Origin: Emiliania huxleyi CCMP1516
Lineage: Eukaryota > Haptophyta > Isochrysidales > Noelaerhabdaceae
DNA length: 64,000 nucleotides
Reading direction: 5' to 3'
Assembly (NCBI RefSeq): GCF_000372725.1
Contig: NW_005199901.1
Coordinates: 77,949-141,948 of the forward strand
Shown here: piece after piece, positions 31,418 through 41,489 of the stretch
Position numbering within the stretch: position 1 is the first letter of the stretch
How the letters are laid out: each line of letters begins with the position of its first letter
The notes under the pieces: model-generated
The model's database searches: none
What the model was told of the DNA's origin: nothing
The model's input: the letters and a program-made list of their open reading frames with translations, nothing else
Position numbers and translations under genes: made by a program

Positions 31418-33325
31418 CTAGCCCAAACCACGAGATCTACCTCCGTCTCCGCTCCGCGCCTCGAGCGGCCGGCTCCGCAGCTCACCAGCCGCGAGGGGCG
31501 ACTCCTCCTCGCGCGGCGGCGGCGCTGCGTGCGGATCCTCGCACCACGACGAGTGCGACCGAGTGGCGGCCGGCCACGGCGTGCAACCATTCTCGCAGAT
31601 GGGCAAGTCGGCCGTCACCAGCTGGCAGCACACGCGCCGCCGCTCCGCCTCTGCGGACGCGTCCCGCTGGCCGTCCGCCTCGAGGCGCGCGATGGCGGCG
31701 TGCAGCGCCTCGCCGCTCCGGTGCGCCGCCTCGACCGTCTCGTTGAGCTGCTGGTCTACGAGCGAGTTCCGGGAGGGGTCAGCGGGGTGGTGCAGGGACG
31801 CCTTGAGGGGATCGTCGAGCTGCTGGCCGCGCTGGTGCGCCCGCCCCCACTGACTCCGCATGTGCACCGAGAAGATGCCGAGCGCGCCTACGGTGAGGCC
31901 GCGCGGAGGCGTCCGAGAGGCGTCCGGGAGGGCGCCTGTTTGGATGCCGAGAGCGCGCGCCCAGCTCCCTCGCGCATCGCACCGCGCACGCGGCGGGCGA
32001 GGCCTCCTCCCCGCCAGGGACCTCCCCGCCAGGGACCTCCCCGCCGAGGCCCGCCAGGCTGCCGGCCGCGCGGTGCGAGGCCCTCTGGCGGCCCCTGCCG
32101 AGCCCCTCGCCCCTGCCGAGCCCCTCGCCCCTGCCGGCGCCCTCGCACCGCGCGACGCAGCGGGGCAGGGCGGAGACGAGCACCTCGAGCGCACGCGCCG
32201 CGCTCTGCCCCCACGAGAAGGCGGGCACGCCGATCGGCCCCACCCCCGAGCTGCCGTACCTACGGGTTGGAGGAGGGTCGGAGGAGGGTCGGAGGAGGGT
32301 CGGAGGAGGGTCGGAGGAGGGTCCGAGGCGGGTCCGAGGAGGGCCCCGCCCGACCAGCGGGCGGCTCGGCGCACATGCAGCGCGAGGTCTGGAGGTCGGC
32401 GATGCCGACCGCGCAGCCGTGGCACGCCTCGAGGTCGGACGCCGGCAGACCGTGCACCTGCGGGACATGTGCATGTGCATGTCTCGGACACGTCTCGGAT
32501 GTGTCCCGGCCCAGGGTCGAGGTTCGGAGGGCGGCGGCGGGGCGGGCGGCGCACCAGCGCGCGCGAAAAGACGCAGCCGAGTCCGCCGCAGTTGGAGGTG
32601 ACGTCGCGGACGTAGGCGGACATGTTGCGGCCGCGCAGGTCGACGCGGCGACCCCGCCCGTCCAGCTTTGCGAAGGCGGGCCCAAACATCGGCTGCAGCA
32701 GCTGCGCCGCCCGGCCACCGCGCAGGTGCGGCGCCACGTGTCGCTCGGCCGCGCGCTGGTAGCGGGAGTCCACGCACGCGACCGGCGGGTAGGACGCCTC
32801 GCAGCCGTGCGCCGAGAACCAGAGCGGCATCTGCGGGTCGAAGATGCCCAGGAAGGAGGCGAGGCTGCGAGGGACGAAGAAGGTGTCGTCCTCGGTAAAG
32901 AGCATCCACGAGTAGTTGGGGAAGGTGCGGTTGCCGAGCACGATCGCCGTCGAGTACAGGTCCGAGTTTCGGCAGCCCGCCACGCCCGACAGCACCGCGA
33001 TCCGCATCCGGCTGCTGTTGACCAGGCCGAGCGCCGGGTCGGGCGGCCGGTCGCACACGATGAAGGCGCGGACCGCGCGGAGCCAGGTGCGGGCGTGCGC
33101 GGCAAGCGCGGCGCCGCGGCCGGCCGAGGCCATCATCACCACCAGCAGCGCGTCAAGCGGCGCCGGCGCCCGGGCGCGGGCCACGCACTGCGAGAGGGCC
33201 GACGCGGCGGGAGGCGCCGCTCGGCGGAGCGCCTCCTCGGCGAGGCGCGGCGCGATGCGGGCTCCCTCTCTCGGGACGCCGGGTCCCAGGATGCTGTTTG
33301 GCGGCGGAATGGCGGCCGTGCTCAT
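31418..33325 (-). CDS. Fringe-like (GT31-type) glycosyltransferase, multi-exon
   Basis: First exon 33325-32555 encodes a globular domain with SYSWMLFTEDDTFF-type signature (here NYSWMLFTEDDTFFVPRSL; metal-binding acidic triad Glu145-Asp146-Asp147), LYSTAIVLGNRTFPN upstream and SNCGGLGCVFSRAL downstream. That order (start, acidic triad, Gly-rich acceptor loop) is typical of Fringe/GT31-like transferases of the Golgi. Exon 2 begins at 32457 (VHGLPASDLEACHGCAVGIA). A final exon ends at the stop 31418 and contains LNETVEAAHRSGEALHAAIA and a Cys-rich tail. The middle exons around 32270-31900 are masked by (GGAGGAGGGTC)n and GCCCCTGCCGAG tandem repeats, so their edges are unsure. The start region MSTAAIPPPNSILG is shared with the glycosyltransferase gene at 48237. 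I see no clear transmembrane anchor. Confidence 0.7.
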   Translation of the reverse strand: MSTAAIPPPNSILGPGVPREGARIAPRLAEEALRRAAPPAASALSQCVARARAPAPLDALLVVMMASAGRGAALAAHARTWLRAVRAFIVCDRPPDPALGLVNSSRMRIAVLSGVAGCRNSDLYSTAIVLGNRTFPNYSWMLFTEDDTFFVPRSLASFLGIFDPQMPLWFSAHGCEASYPPVACVDSRYQRAAERHVAPHLRGGRAAQLLQPMFGPAFAKLDGRGRRVDLRGRNMSAYVRDVTSNCGGLGCVFSRALVRRPPRRRPPNLDPGPGHIRDVSETCTCTCPAGARSAGVRPRGVPRLRGRHRRPPDLALHVRRAARWSGGALLGPASDPPPTLLRPSSDPPPTLLQPVGTAARGWGRSACPPSRGGRARRVRSRCSSPPCPAASRGARAPAGARGSAGARGSAGAARGPRTARPAAWRASAGRSLAGRSLAGRRPRPPRARCDARGSWARALGIQTGALPDASRTPPRGLTVGALGIFSVHMRSQWGRAHQRGQQLDDPLKASLHHPADPSRNSLVDQQLNETVEAAHRSGEALHAAIARLEADGQRDASAEAERRRVCCQLVTADLPICENGCTPWPAATRSHSSWCEDPHAAPPPREEESPLAAGELRSRPLEARSGDGGRSRGLG

Positions 33326-33639
33326 GCCTGCTTGGGGCGCGGCGGCCCGGCGGCGATGCGATGGATGTGTCTGCACACTGAACGTAGGAAGGTGTGGCCA
33401 GCTCGTGGGAAGGCAGCCCCCGTGGGAACGCCACCCCCACTACCTCCGTTTCGGCCTGCCTGGCTGCGTCACCCCGACAAATCGCCTGCGCTCCCTGTTT
33501 CACAGCCTCGTTATGAGAAGAAAATACCTCCCATCCCGCTGTGCGCAGCCATCCTTAATACGCATGGCTGCAATTACAGGATCCTAGCCACTCCGCCCTC
33601 CCAGCACGCGCCATTTTGGCTGCCTTCCAGCCAGTGCAT

Positions 33640-33970
33640 GCAGCCATCCTCCGGCCGATGGCTGCGATGGCTGAGTCCCAGCCATCCGCCCGGCCGCAAG
33701 ATGGCTGTCATACAGCCGTCGCAGCCATCGGCCGGAGGATGGCTAAGCTTACTAGATCCTGACCAAGCGTTCCAACGCGATGGCTGAGAGATAACGACGC
33801 CAGCCATCCAGAACAAGGAAGGTGTGGTGGCTCGCGGAGCGAGAGTGGAGCCACCTGGGCTCGTGTCGGGGCGGCGAGAAGGCTGGGTCGAATTCGCGAC
33901 AGCCATCCTCCGGCCAAATGGCTGCGACGGCTGTATGACAGCCATCATGCGGCCGGGCGGATGGCCGCGG
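33640..33970. repeat. Inverted repeat built of CAGCCATC / GATGGCTG motifs
   Basis: 33685-33745 is repeated in reverse complement at about 33900-33963 (GCCATCCGCCCGGCCGCA, GATGGCTGTCATACAGCCGT). Further CAGCCATC/GATGGCTG copies occur on both sides. There is no gene between 33326 and 34257. Confidence 0.7.
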
Positions 33971-34257
33971 CGGCGGTGGGCGTCATGTGGCGGGCGTCAT
34001 GTGTCCAGACATTGTCCGAATTTCGGCGGATCTTGGGGGTGTGGTAACTAAAAAAATCGACCTGACTTCACGTGGGGAGGGTCGGCGAGCACTCACTCAC
34101 TAGGCGGATGTGCACACTAGGGTGATAAGAAACAAGAATTTCACAAGCAAACTCCCTCGCACAACACTGGAAACAAGAACGTGCGACGACAGTGAGGGTG
34201 TGAGAGACAGACCCAGGGTGGCAGGGAAGGTCTTTCACTACCTTACAGCCCCTGCCT

Positions 34258-34410
34258 GAGCTCCCTCCACCCTTTACGTACGGATCATGTAGTCCCCACC
34301 GCAATCGCTGTCGTAAAAAAAGCCCCGATTTCTTCTTTCAGCTGTGCCTTTTGTGGTGCTAGTTCGTGCCAGTCTGCTGTGAGAGGGGCTTGTTTTCGTA
34401 GAATTCTTCT
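34258..34410. repeat. Dispersed repeats upstream of YIPF6
   Basis: 34258-34318 is the reverse complement of a sequence at 40995-41057 (TACGACAGCGATTG, GGGGACTACATGAT, GATCCGTACGT). 34350-34410 is another leader-like copy (GTGCCAGTCTGCTGTGAGAG ... AGAATTCTTC). Confidence 0.6.
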
Positions 34411-34664
34411 TTCAAGTTTTTGCTTTGGCCTGCTCGCCAGCGGTAGTGCTAGCCTGCACACACACACCCCACCGCTCTCTCCAGCCAGACCCCTCCACAC
34501 TCTCGCTCGCCGCGTCCGTGGCCACGGCGCGCTCCGGGGAGTCGCACCTCCGGCCGCAGTCTGGGCGGCCGCGGCCGCGCGCTGCGCGCTGCGCGTGCAG
34601 ACCTCTCTCATCACCGGCTTGCTTTCCTCGCAGGCCTGCGCGCGCGGGCGAGGGTTGTGCGAGG

Positions 34665-35279
34665 ATGGCAGACTTCTCCGGGGGCTCGATGAGCAGCGGC
34701 GGCGGCTCGATGGCGGGGATGGGCGCCGACCTCGGCACGCTCGACGAGCCCGTCACCGAAACCATCATGCGGGACCTGCGGATGGTGGGCAACAAGATGC
34801 TGTGCGTGCTCAACCCGCGCAAGGCCAACATGCAGACGCTCAAGAACTGGGACCTCTGGGGCCCGCTCGTGCTGTGCCTCACGCTCGCGACGCTGCTCTC
34901 CTGGTTTGCTCCGTACGAGCAGAAATCGCTCGTGTTTGCGTCCGTCTTTGTGATTGTGTGCTGCGGCGCGACGGTGGTGACGGTCAACGCGCTGCTGCTC
35001 GGCGGCAACATCTCCTTCTTCCAGTCCGTCTGCGTGCTCGGCTACTGCATCTTCCCGCTCAACATCGCCTCCGTCATCTGCCTCATCGGAGGGCCGCTGA
35101 TATGGCGGCTCGCCGTGGTCGCCGTGTGCTTCTTCTGGTCCACCTCCGCCTCGCTCGGCTTTATGGGCGAGCTCGTGCCGACCAACCGGCGCGCGCTCGC
35201 CGTGTACCCTCTCTTCCTCTTCTACACGAGCATCGGCTGGCTCATCCTCATAGCGGCGCGCACGTCGCCGTACAGCTGA
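34665..35279 (+). CDS. YIPF6: YIP1-family Golgi membrane protein, YIPF6-like
   Basis: 204 residues from the ATG at 34665 (family length about 230). A hydrophilic Gly/Ser-rich N-terminus is followed by the conserved block TLDEPVTETIMRDLRMVGNK, LKNWDLWGPLVLCLTLATLL, NISFFQSVCVLGYCIFPLNI and about five membrane spans, ending IGWLILIAARTSPYS. DLWGPL and SVCVLGYC-FPL are hallmarks of YIPF6/Yip4. The family helps shape Golgi and ER membranes and binds Rab GTPases. The frame is open upstream to 34425, but the conserved start matches 34665. The gene appears intronless. Confidence 0.9.
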   Translation: MADFSGGSMSSGGGSMAGMGADLGTLDEPVTETIMRDLRMVGNKMLCVLNPRKANMQTLKNWDLWGPLVLCLTLATLLSWFAPYEQKSLVFASVFVIVCCGATVVTVNALLLGGNISFFQSVCVLGYCIFPLNIASVICLIGGPLIWRLAVVAVCFFWSTSASLGFMGELVPTNRRALAVYPLFLFYTSIGWLILIAARTSPYS

Positions 35280-35772
35280 GCGCAGGGCCGCGGCCGAGAC
35301 GGGCCGAACGCTGCGTCGGGCGCCGAGGGCGCACCATGTCTAGTCGATCGCGTTGCTGTGTTCAGACATCAGGAGAGCTAAGTGGATATAGAACAGCCGG
35401 CGTGGCCGCGCCGCGGGGCCTCGCCACACAGCCCACACAGCTCAGGAGCTCACAGGCGCATATGGCATAAAAACCATAATTATCCTCGCGAGCGCGCGGC
35501 CAGTAAGGTCGTCTCCGATCTCGCATAATAAAAAGCCGTATCGTGTACCCCAAGAGGGTATCGATATTAAAACATATTATCGATATATCGTGTTCGTGAG
35601 TGAGCCGCAACCCCCGGCCGCACGGACCTCGGACGACGGATGGGTTCGATGCCGCATCGCGACCTCTTGTCGCTCTTGCGACGGCGGGGGAGCTGTCGAT
35701 GGGCCGCATCGTGCGGGTTGCGGCATGGGCGATGGGACGCACCATAAAAAACGTTAGCGAAAACAGTAACGC
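35280..35772. other. Intergenic between convergent genes, A/T-rich
   Basis: Between the YIPF6 and YJU2/CCDC130 stop codons. A/T-rich stretches (35470-35600, TATCGATATTAAAACATATT) should hold the two 3' UTRs. No gene or repeat is recognised. Confidence 0.5.
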
Positions 35773-37170
35773 TCACCCCTCCTCCTCATCACTGTCGCTG
35801 TACGTAACCAGCGCCGCCGGGGCCGGCAGCGCCAGCGGCACGGCCACGGTGGGAGCGGCGGGACGGGCCGCCGGGATGGCGGCGGCGATGGCTGTCGCTG
35901 GCCGGGTTGGTGCGTGCCTTTCCGCTGGCCGCGTCGAGATCTCCATCCCCCTCGCTCGGCGCAGCTGGAGCGCGCGGAGCGCCTCCTCCTTCTCTTGCGC
36001 CGCGCCGCCGCCCGGCTGCGCGTCGAAGATGGAGCCGTGCAGCAGCCGGACCCGCCTCTCGCCGCAGACGGCGTCGGAGCGGCGCCGCTTGGACGCGCCT
36101 ATGAGGAGGAGGTTCCGAGCAGGTTCCGAGAAGGCAACGGGATGGCGTCGCTTTGGACGCGCCGAAGCGGATGGCGGCGGCGGCGGCGGCGTCTTCGGGC
36201 GCCTCGGGCAGGAGCGGGTGCCGGATCCCCTTTGCAGCCTCCTCCGCCGCCTGCGCGAAGCTCGAGTGCCTTGCCTTGCGGTGCTTCCTGCGCAGCAGCT
36301 GCGACGAGCCGTAATCGTCGAGCCAAGCCTGGAGTAGGGATAGGCTGGGGGGAGTGAGGGTGAGGGTGGCACCGCAGCTTCTTGCGCTGCATTCCTCCGC
36401 CTCGCGTGCACAAAGGCTACGAGCGCGGGCAGTCGAATAGAGTGGGCTGTGCGTGGCCTGTCGTCCGCATCTAGGGAGCCCGAGCCGAGGCGCGCGCGTC
36501 CTCGAGGGCAGAGACCCGCTCGGCACGCGCTCGCTCTACGGAGCGGCGGGCGGCCGGCGCGTGCTCCAGCCCGTAGAACGGGTCCGCCGCCCTCCTCTCC
36601 CTGTCCTTTGGGTCTGCCAGCTCCTCGACGCCGAGCTCCTCGGCCGACGGCACCTGCAGCCACAAAAAGAGTCAGTGAGAGGTGCGACTGTGTCCGTGAG
36701 TCCGCATCTACGCGGGAGACCTTCGCGCCGGGCAGCTTGTCGAGGTCGCCGACCCGGACGGCGCCCTCGGCGACGACGTAGTCCGCCGCCTTGGGGTCGG
36801 TCCGCACCTCGATGTAGTGCGCGTTCCGCGTGCGGTCCGTGCGCGACGTGCCGTCCTCGGCGGCGCACATCATCCGGAACGACCAGACCTTGGTCGAGAG
36901 GTACTTGCCCACGCACTTCTTCTCGGCGTTGAAGCGCACGCCCTTGGCGATGCGATTCCCGCAGCCGGAGCAGCGCACGTCGAAGGGCATCTCGAAGCGC
37001 ACCACAAGGATGCCCTCGCCCAGCTTCTTTGCACGCTCGCGCAACGGGTGCGCCTTCCAGGCGGGCTCGCCGAGCCGGGCCGCGGCGAGCTCCGCGCGCG
37101 AGCCGCGGCGCGGGTCCCAGTCGGGCGGGTGATAGAAGTTGTCCGCGCGTGCCGCCTTGAGGGAGGACAT
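35773..37170 (-). CDS. YJU2B: CWC16-family splicing factor, YJU2B/CCDC130-like, four exons
   Basis: Spliceosome-associated protein of the Yju2/CCDC130 family. Exons on the minus strand: 37170-36712, 36653 to about 36480, 36328-36163, and 36098-35773. Exon 1 has the family core: NFYHPPDWDP, HPLRERAKKLGEGILVVRFE, CSGCGNRIAKGVRFNAEKK, KVWSFRM and HYIEVRTDP. Exon 2 has the DPFYGLEH block, exon 3 AWLDDYGSSQLLRRKHRKAR, and exon 4 ends in VTYSDSDEEEG, the acidic Tyr-Ser-Asp-Ser end seen in CCDC130. Odd point: the zinc-binding core normally has two CxxC pairs; here the first is present (Cys67, Cys70), but the second is reduced to Cys102, with an insertion AAEDGTSRTDRTRNA in place of the partner. The last intron (36162-36099) has a GC donor, and its first 11 nt equal the first 11 nt of exon 4. 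Confidence 0.9.
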   Translation of the reverse strand: MSSLKAARADNFYHPPDWDPRRGSRAELAAARLGEPAWKAHPLRERAKKLGEGILVVRFEMPFDVRCSGCGNRIAKGVRFNAEKKCVGKYLSTKVWSFRMMCAAEDGTSRTDRTRNAHYIEVRTDPKAADYVVAEGAVRVGDLDKLPGAKVSRVDADSRTQSHLSLTLFVAAGAVGRGARRRGAGRPKGQGEEGGGPVLRAGARAGRPPLRRASACRAGLCPRGRARLGSGSLDADDRPRTAHSIRLPALVAFVHARRRNAAQEAAVPPSPSLPPAYPYSRLGSTITARRSCCAGSTARQGTRASRRRRRRLQRGSGTRSCPRRPKTPPPPPPSASARPKRRHPVAFSEPARNLLLIGASKRRRSDAVCGERRVRLLHGSIFDAQPGGGAAQEKEEALRALQLRRARGMEISTRPAERHAPTRPATAIAAAIPAARPAAPTVAVPLALPAPAALVTYSDSDEEEG

Positions 37171-37391
37171 GCCGGCCGGAGGAGCTCAGTAGCCCGAGGC
37201 ACTGGCGGCGCGTGATAAATTTTCTTTTTTTAGTGATTCCAAAGCCCTCCCGCTAGATGTAGTTGATTTAGGTTATAAATATAAATAAATAAATGGACAC
37301 CCCAAACTAAAGAAAGAAAGAAAACGGACAACCAAACAGAACATCCGGGCGTTTCTTCTTTCAGCTGAGCTCCACTGAGGAACACCGAGCC

Positions 37392-37939
37392 ATGGTTGCG
37401 CGCTTGCTGGCTGGGCTCTGCCTCTTCGCTGCCTGCGCGCCGTCGGGCGCCTTCACGCCGCCGGGCGCGCTGAGCGCCGTCACGATGCCCGCGACGCACG
37501 CCGCCGTCGCCCGGCCCGCCGTGAGTGGGTGCGCGCCGCCGCTGCGCCCGCTGCAGCTCTTGGCCGGGAGAGGGCGCTGGCGCTGAGCACGCCCCCCCTC
37601 TCGTCGCAGAGCCGTGCGCACATCATTGCCGACGATTGTGATGGCCGTGCCGAAGAAGCGCCAGTCTAAGATGAAGACGCGGCAGCGGAAGGCCAATGTG
37701 CGGCCGCCCCTTGCCCGACCGCGCTCCGCCCGGCGGCCCAACCCATTTCTGCATGGGTGCGCGACTGACCCTCGTTGGCCGCCCCCGCCGCCACGCAGTG
37801 GTTCGCCAAGGCCAGGCGCCAGGCCACGCTCGCCCTCTCGCGCGGCAAGTCTGCCAAGTATGACCCCCTCGAGGACCCGAAGTACTCGTTTGATGCCGTG
37901 GAGGATGACGACGAGGAGGAGGACGAGGACGAGGAGTAG
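37392..37939 (+). CDS. rpl32: Nucleus-encoded plastid ribosomal protein bL32, three exons
   Basis: Exons 37392-37512 (GC donor), 37610-37697 and 37799-37939 join in frame. The N-terminus MVARLLAGLCLFAACAPSGA followed by FTPP is an ER signal peptide with a Phe at the start of the transit peptide, the targeting signature of red secondary plastids. The body VMAVPKKRQSKMKTRQRKAN|W is the bL32 N-terminal block. The rest (FAKARRQATLALSRGKSAKY) and an acidic tail DDDEEEDEDEE complete a protein of about 117 residues including presequence. In many algae rpl32 is still in the plastid genome, so a nuclear copy reflects gene transfer; whether the plastid also keeps one cannot be seen. The upstream DNA contains a fragment of the dispersed GAAAGAAAACGGACAAC repeat (about 37310-37340). 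Confidence 0.85.
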
Positions 37940-39208
37940 ACGGCCGCCGTCCCCTACCGCTCGCTTCCGCCGTGGAGGGCCCGCACTGTGTTCAGCGCGG
38001 ACGTGGCTAGGTCTGCGTGAATCGCTTAAATAGCTGCACACACGACGCTCACAAAAGCGCGCGCTCTGTCGACTCTATTCCTCGTTTTGCCTGTGTTGTA
38101 CTGTAAACGACCGCGTCACGAGTGCGCCCGTCCCGCGTGTCGTCAAAAAAAGGGTCTTACACACTCACTCTCGACACACACCAGTGCGCGGTGTGCAGTG
38201 ACGAGATATGTCGCGCGTCCTGCCTCTCTCTGTGTCGGTCTGCGCTCACGCCTCACCCGTCACCGCGACGCGTCCTCGTCCAGAGACGGCGGCACACGAT
38301 GATGTGTGGCGGCTGGTGTGCACCCCGTGTTTACTCGCTTGCTTTTTTTTCGCTCCAGCCCTGCGGGTCTTCACACTCCTCAAGGGCCTTGACCCTTGTA
38401 CGGCTAACAAGGGGCTCCGCCCCGGGTTAGCGTTACACGTGTAACGTGTAAGAGCGTTATGGGGTGGTGTGACGTTGGACATTGCTGGTGTCAGCCTGTC
38501 GCTGGGTGTGGGGGTACGACGGCGCGACGGGCATGGCGACGGGGCGGGAGCGGGAGGTGTGAGTGTCGCATGTGCGGTGCGGGGGTTTCAGCTCCGTGGG
38601 CGCGGGTTTCCGCGGGGCGGGAGGCGGGAGCGTGTGCGGGGGGTGCGTGGCTGCCGGCCGTGACGTGTGGTGGGCCGCGTTGGCGTGCTGGGGCTGTCTG
38701 ACTGTGACTCGCGTGTGCGCGTCGCTCTCGCGGTGCTGATGCAACTACATCGGCTGTGTAGACGTCAGACGTCGTCTCCACGGCGTGCGCCGCGCTGCGG
38801 ACGCGGGGTTATGGCTTATGCCACACACGCGTCCAGCCGTCCACAGGCGCGCGAGTGCGCCCAGAGACCAGCCGACTGGCCCTCGCGTGTCCTCGATCAC
38901 TGTCATGAGCTGTAAGCTCATAACATATCTCATATGAGGTGTAGTACACGACTCGAGATAGAAGGTACCGTACTCAATAATTAACGACCAGACCACTGCC
39001 GCAGCACAGCGCGCACTGTGAACTAATGCGCGCCATGTGTGCAGGCCCATGGCATGCCAACCACCATTCGGGGAGCTAGCACTCTAGTACACTCCCAGTC
39101 GATCGTTAGCGGCGCACAGCGCACACGCCTCGAGGCACACCCCGTCGCGCTTCGTGTCCATCCGACCCCTCCCGGCTCGCGCGCCCCTTTTGTGCTGCCG
39201 GACTCGCG
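37940..39208. other. Intergenic, no gene seen
   Basis: About 1.27 kb without a supported gene. Short palindromic stretches occur at 38395-38450 (GGCTAACAAGGGGCTCCGCC, then GTTACACGTGTAAC). Several open frames on both strands have no motif. Confidence 0.45.
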
Positions 39209-39627
39209 TCACACCGAGCCGTGCAGCGCCTTCTCGCCGTTCGCCCGCTCAAAGGAGCCAGCGCGCCGCCCTGCGTTCCGAGCGCGGGACACCAGCGCGA
39301 GGGTCACCAGAGACCCAATCAAGGCGCCGAGGGCGAGGCCCACGCCAACTCCCGCCAGGCCGGCGGCGAGGAGATCAAAGCTCGACTCTGTGGTGAGTCT
39401 GGCGCCGCCGTCGGAGATCGACGGCTCGCCTGTCTCGTTCCCGCCCGCTTTGATCTCGCAGTTCGCGGTGGGCATCACCGCCTCGACAGCACCGAGGAGA
39501 TCGAGGCCCGCCGCATCTTGGTCATAGGGCATGGAACGCATGGAGGACGCAGCGGTCATGTAGCTCTCAAAGCAGTCGTTGAAGCACTGGACGAGCTCAA
39601 TGTAGACGTTGGACGTGCCCGAGTCGT

Positions 39628-39664
<37 letters not shown>

Positions 39665-40651
39665 AGCCGAAGGTGGAGGCGGGGGAGGCGGCGGGGCCGG
39701 AGGAGGAGGAGGAGGCAAGATCTCTTGCCCAGGCGGTAGAGGCGACGAGCTGGGGTTTGGTGGGGTAGGTGGAGGCGGCGGTGGTGATGGTGGAGGTGGC
39801 GGCGGCGACGGCGGCGGCGGTGGCAGGCTGAGGGGTGGGGCGCCCTCGTTGGGCTGGGCGCCTCCACAGATGCCTCCTCGCCCGCCGGTGCCGACCGCGG
39901 TGCAAGCGCAGTCATTTTCGTCAAAGGCGTTCCCGTCAAAGCTTGCGCACGGCGGCCCTGCAAAGAAGAAGTAGTCACCGATGACCCCTCCGTCAGCCCA
40001 GGGATAGCGGAATGCGTCCCAGGCTGCCCAGGAGATGGAGGTGAACGCGTTCAAGTCCTGCGATGTTGAGGCGTACCCGCCGACAGGCAGGGTCTCGAAC
40101 GCCGTCATCCTGGGGCTGATCTGGCCAACGTCGACCGCCTGGCTCGTGGGCGTCACTTCCAGGTCGGAGCACTGTGAGTAGAACTCGGGAGGCGACACGT
40201 GGATGGCGTACCACTCCCACCGCAGAATGGCGTCGCCACCCGGCAGCCACTGTGGGAGGTCGATGCTGAAGCGTTGGCCGCTCTTGGACTTGCAGTCGGG
40301 AACATTGGCGATCTTAAACCACTGCTTCTGCGCCCGGGGCAAGGTCGTGTCGTAGGAGAGGTAAAAGGCGCAGTCGCCGACGTGAAGCGCGGAGAGGTCG
40401 TACTGGACTTCAATCGTGCTACCCGCCGTGACGGACGTTGGAGGGTACGCGGTGGGGTTCTGCTGCTCGGTCCAGCGGCACGCAAAGCTGTCGCTGTTCC
40501 TGTCGACGGGATCGTTCTCGTATGCTCCGGGCCGGCCAGAGTATGGGACGGGGAAAGTCAGACGTCCGTGGGCGATGACGGAGGAGGGGAGGACCGCCAG
40601 CACGAGGTAGGCCATGGTACAGCACGAGAACCGCCAGCTCGAAGAGGCCAT
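39209..40651 (-). CDS. AA9-like lytic polysaccharide monooxygenase candidate with C-terminal membrane anchor
   Basis: 480 residues from the ATG at 40651. The signal peptide MASSSWRFSCCTMAYLVLAV ends ...SSVIA, so cleavage would leave His28 (HGRLTFP) as the N-terminal residue, as needed for the copper histidine brace. A second candidate ligand is His90 in SALHVGDCAFYLSYD, comparable to the His-x-Gly segment of AA9. The stretch LRWEWYAIHVSPPEFYSQCSDLEV-like region (His151, Tyr158) resembles the AA9 ALH ... QFYxQC-xxxV end. Eight or so Cys follow in a second small domain, then a long Pro-rich linker (39620-39830), a short Cys-containing region, and a membrane span AAGLAGVGVGLALGALIGSL with a basic tail. 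The catalytic domain should thus face outside or the vesicle lumen. Other copper-binding or carbohydrate-binding families with an N-terminal His are possible. Confidence 0.7.
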
Positions 40652-40794
40652 TTTAGGAGGGTTCACTACAGTGCTCGCGTCCACCGCGCCGTGCCCATCG
40701 CTTATCACGCGGCAAAGAAAACGAGAGCCGTGACCAAAGAAAACGATCCGGCGGGAGTCGGCGGTCACTGGCCTCGACTGGGTGAACCCTGCCC

Positions 40795-41057
40795 AGCCCC
40801 CCTCCGTGTCGCGATGCGCTCCCCGCTCCCGTTCCCCTGTGTCCCTGATCGTCCTTACAAGATCCTGCTCGCGCGGGTGGGGACCCTGTCCTTCTCCCAC
40901 CCCTTGTTTGGTGTGTCCGTTTTATTTATTTTATTTATACTGGCCTCGACTCACGCATGCTCCAAGTGCTAAACGACGCTCACATGACATCAAGCGATTT
41001 TACGACAGCGATTGTGGGGACTACATGATTGATCCGTACGTGAAGGGTGGAGGGGCC
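40795..41057. repeat. Dispersed repeats
   Basis: 40795-40930 is a divergent copy of repeat B (TCCCTGATCGTCCTTACAAG ... TTTTATTTATTTT). 40980-41057 carries CGACAGCGATTGTGGGGACT ... GATCCGTACGTGAAGGGTGG, which also occurs inverted at 34258-34318 and in part at 46155-46190. Confidence 0.65.
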
Positions 41058-41079
41058 CGTCCGCAGAGCTAGGCGGCGC

Positions 41080-41433
41080 GGTGCCCCCCACTGGGGCCGA
41101 GGGTAAGAGGCCGTTTGCGTGTAGAGAACCGACTCGAGCAGCTGTACAGGGGAGAGCAGCTTCGTCTTTGCGGCGTGGCTCGCGTCCGACATCAGCCACG
41201 GGTGATGCTTCCGCTTATGCTGGTACAGGCCGCCGTACGTGACGTACGAGGCGCCGCAGCCCGCCTCCTCGGTCCTCGCAAAAGAAGCTCGCTCGCGCGT
41301 TTGGGTCGGCGGGAGGCCGGCCGCGCTTCTTGCGGCTCGCAGCGGGAGCTGGAGCTGTGGGTGTGTTGTTAGCGACCGCCGGCTCTGCAGAACCATTTCG
41401 CGCCCGGTTCTCGAGCTTGACCTCGTTGAGCAC
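41080..41433 (-). pseudogene. Degraded AT-hook / C2H2 zinc-finger gene
   Basis: The minus strand reads RKKRGRPPADP (AT-hook-like) and FFCED in one frame. A C2H2 finger end, AGCGASYVTYGGLYQHKRKHH, continues in a different frame within the same DNA (around 41280). There is no room for an intron, so a small indel has broken the finger C-x4-C-x12-H-x4-H. Further coding-like sequence runs to about 41120. A DNA transposon begins 57 bp upstream of the remaining frame start, and the frame is also closed there. Alternatively these are two overlapping exons of a gene I cannot reconstruct. Confidence 0.4.
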
Positions 41434-41489
41434 CGCCGCTCTGTCAGTCCGCGGTGCGAGTCAGTGTCACGAGCCTCCGGCTCCGCCGC

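Noticed and set aside
31382..33787. 801-codon plus-strand frame opposite the fringe-like gene
   Set aside because: No motif; its minus-strand partner has the acidic triad and Gly-rich loop of the transferase family in order.
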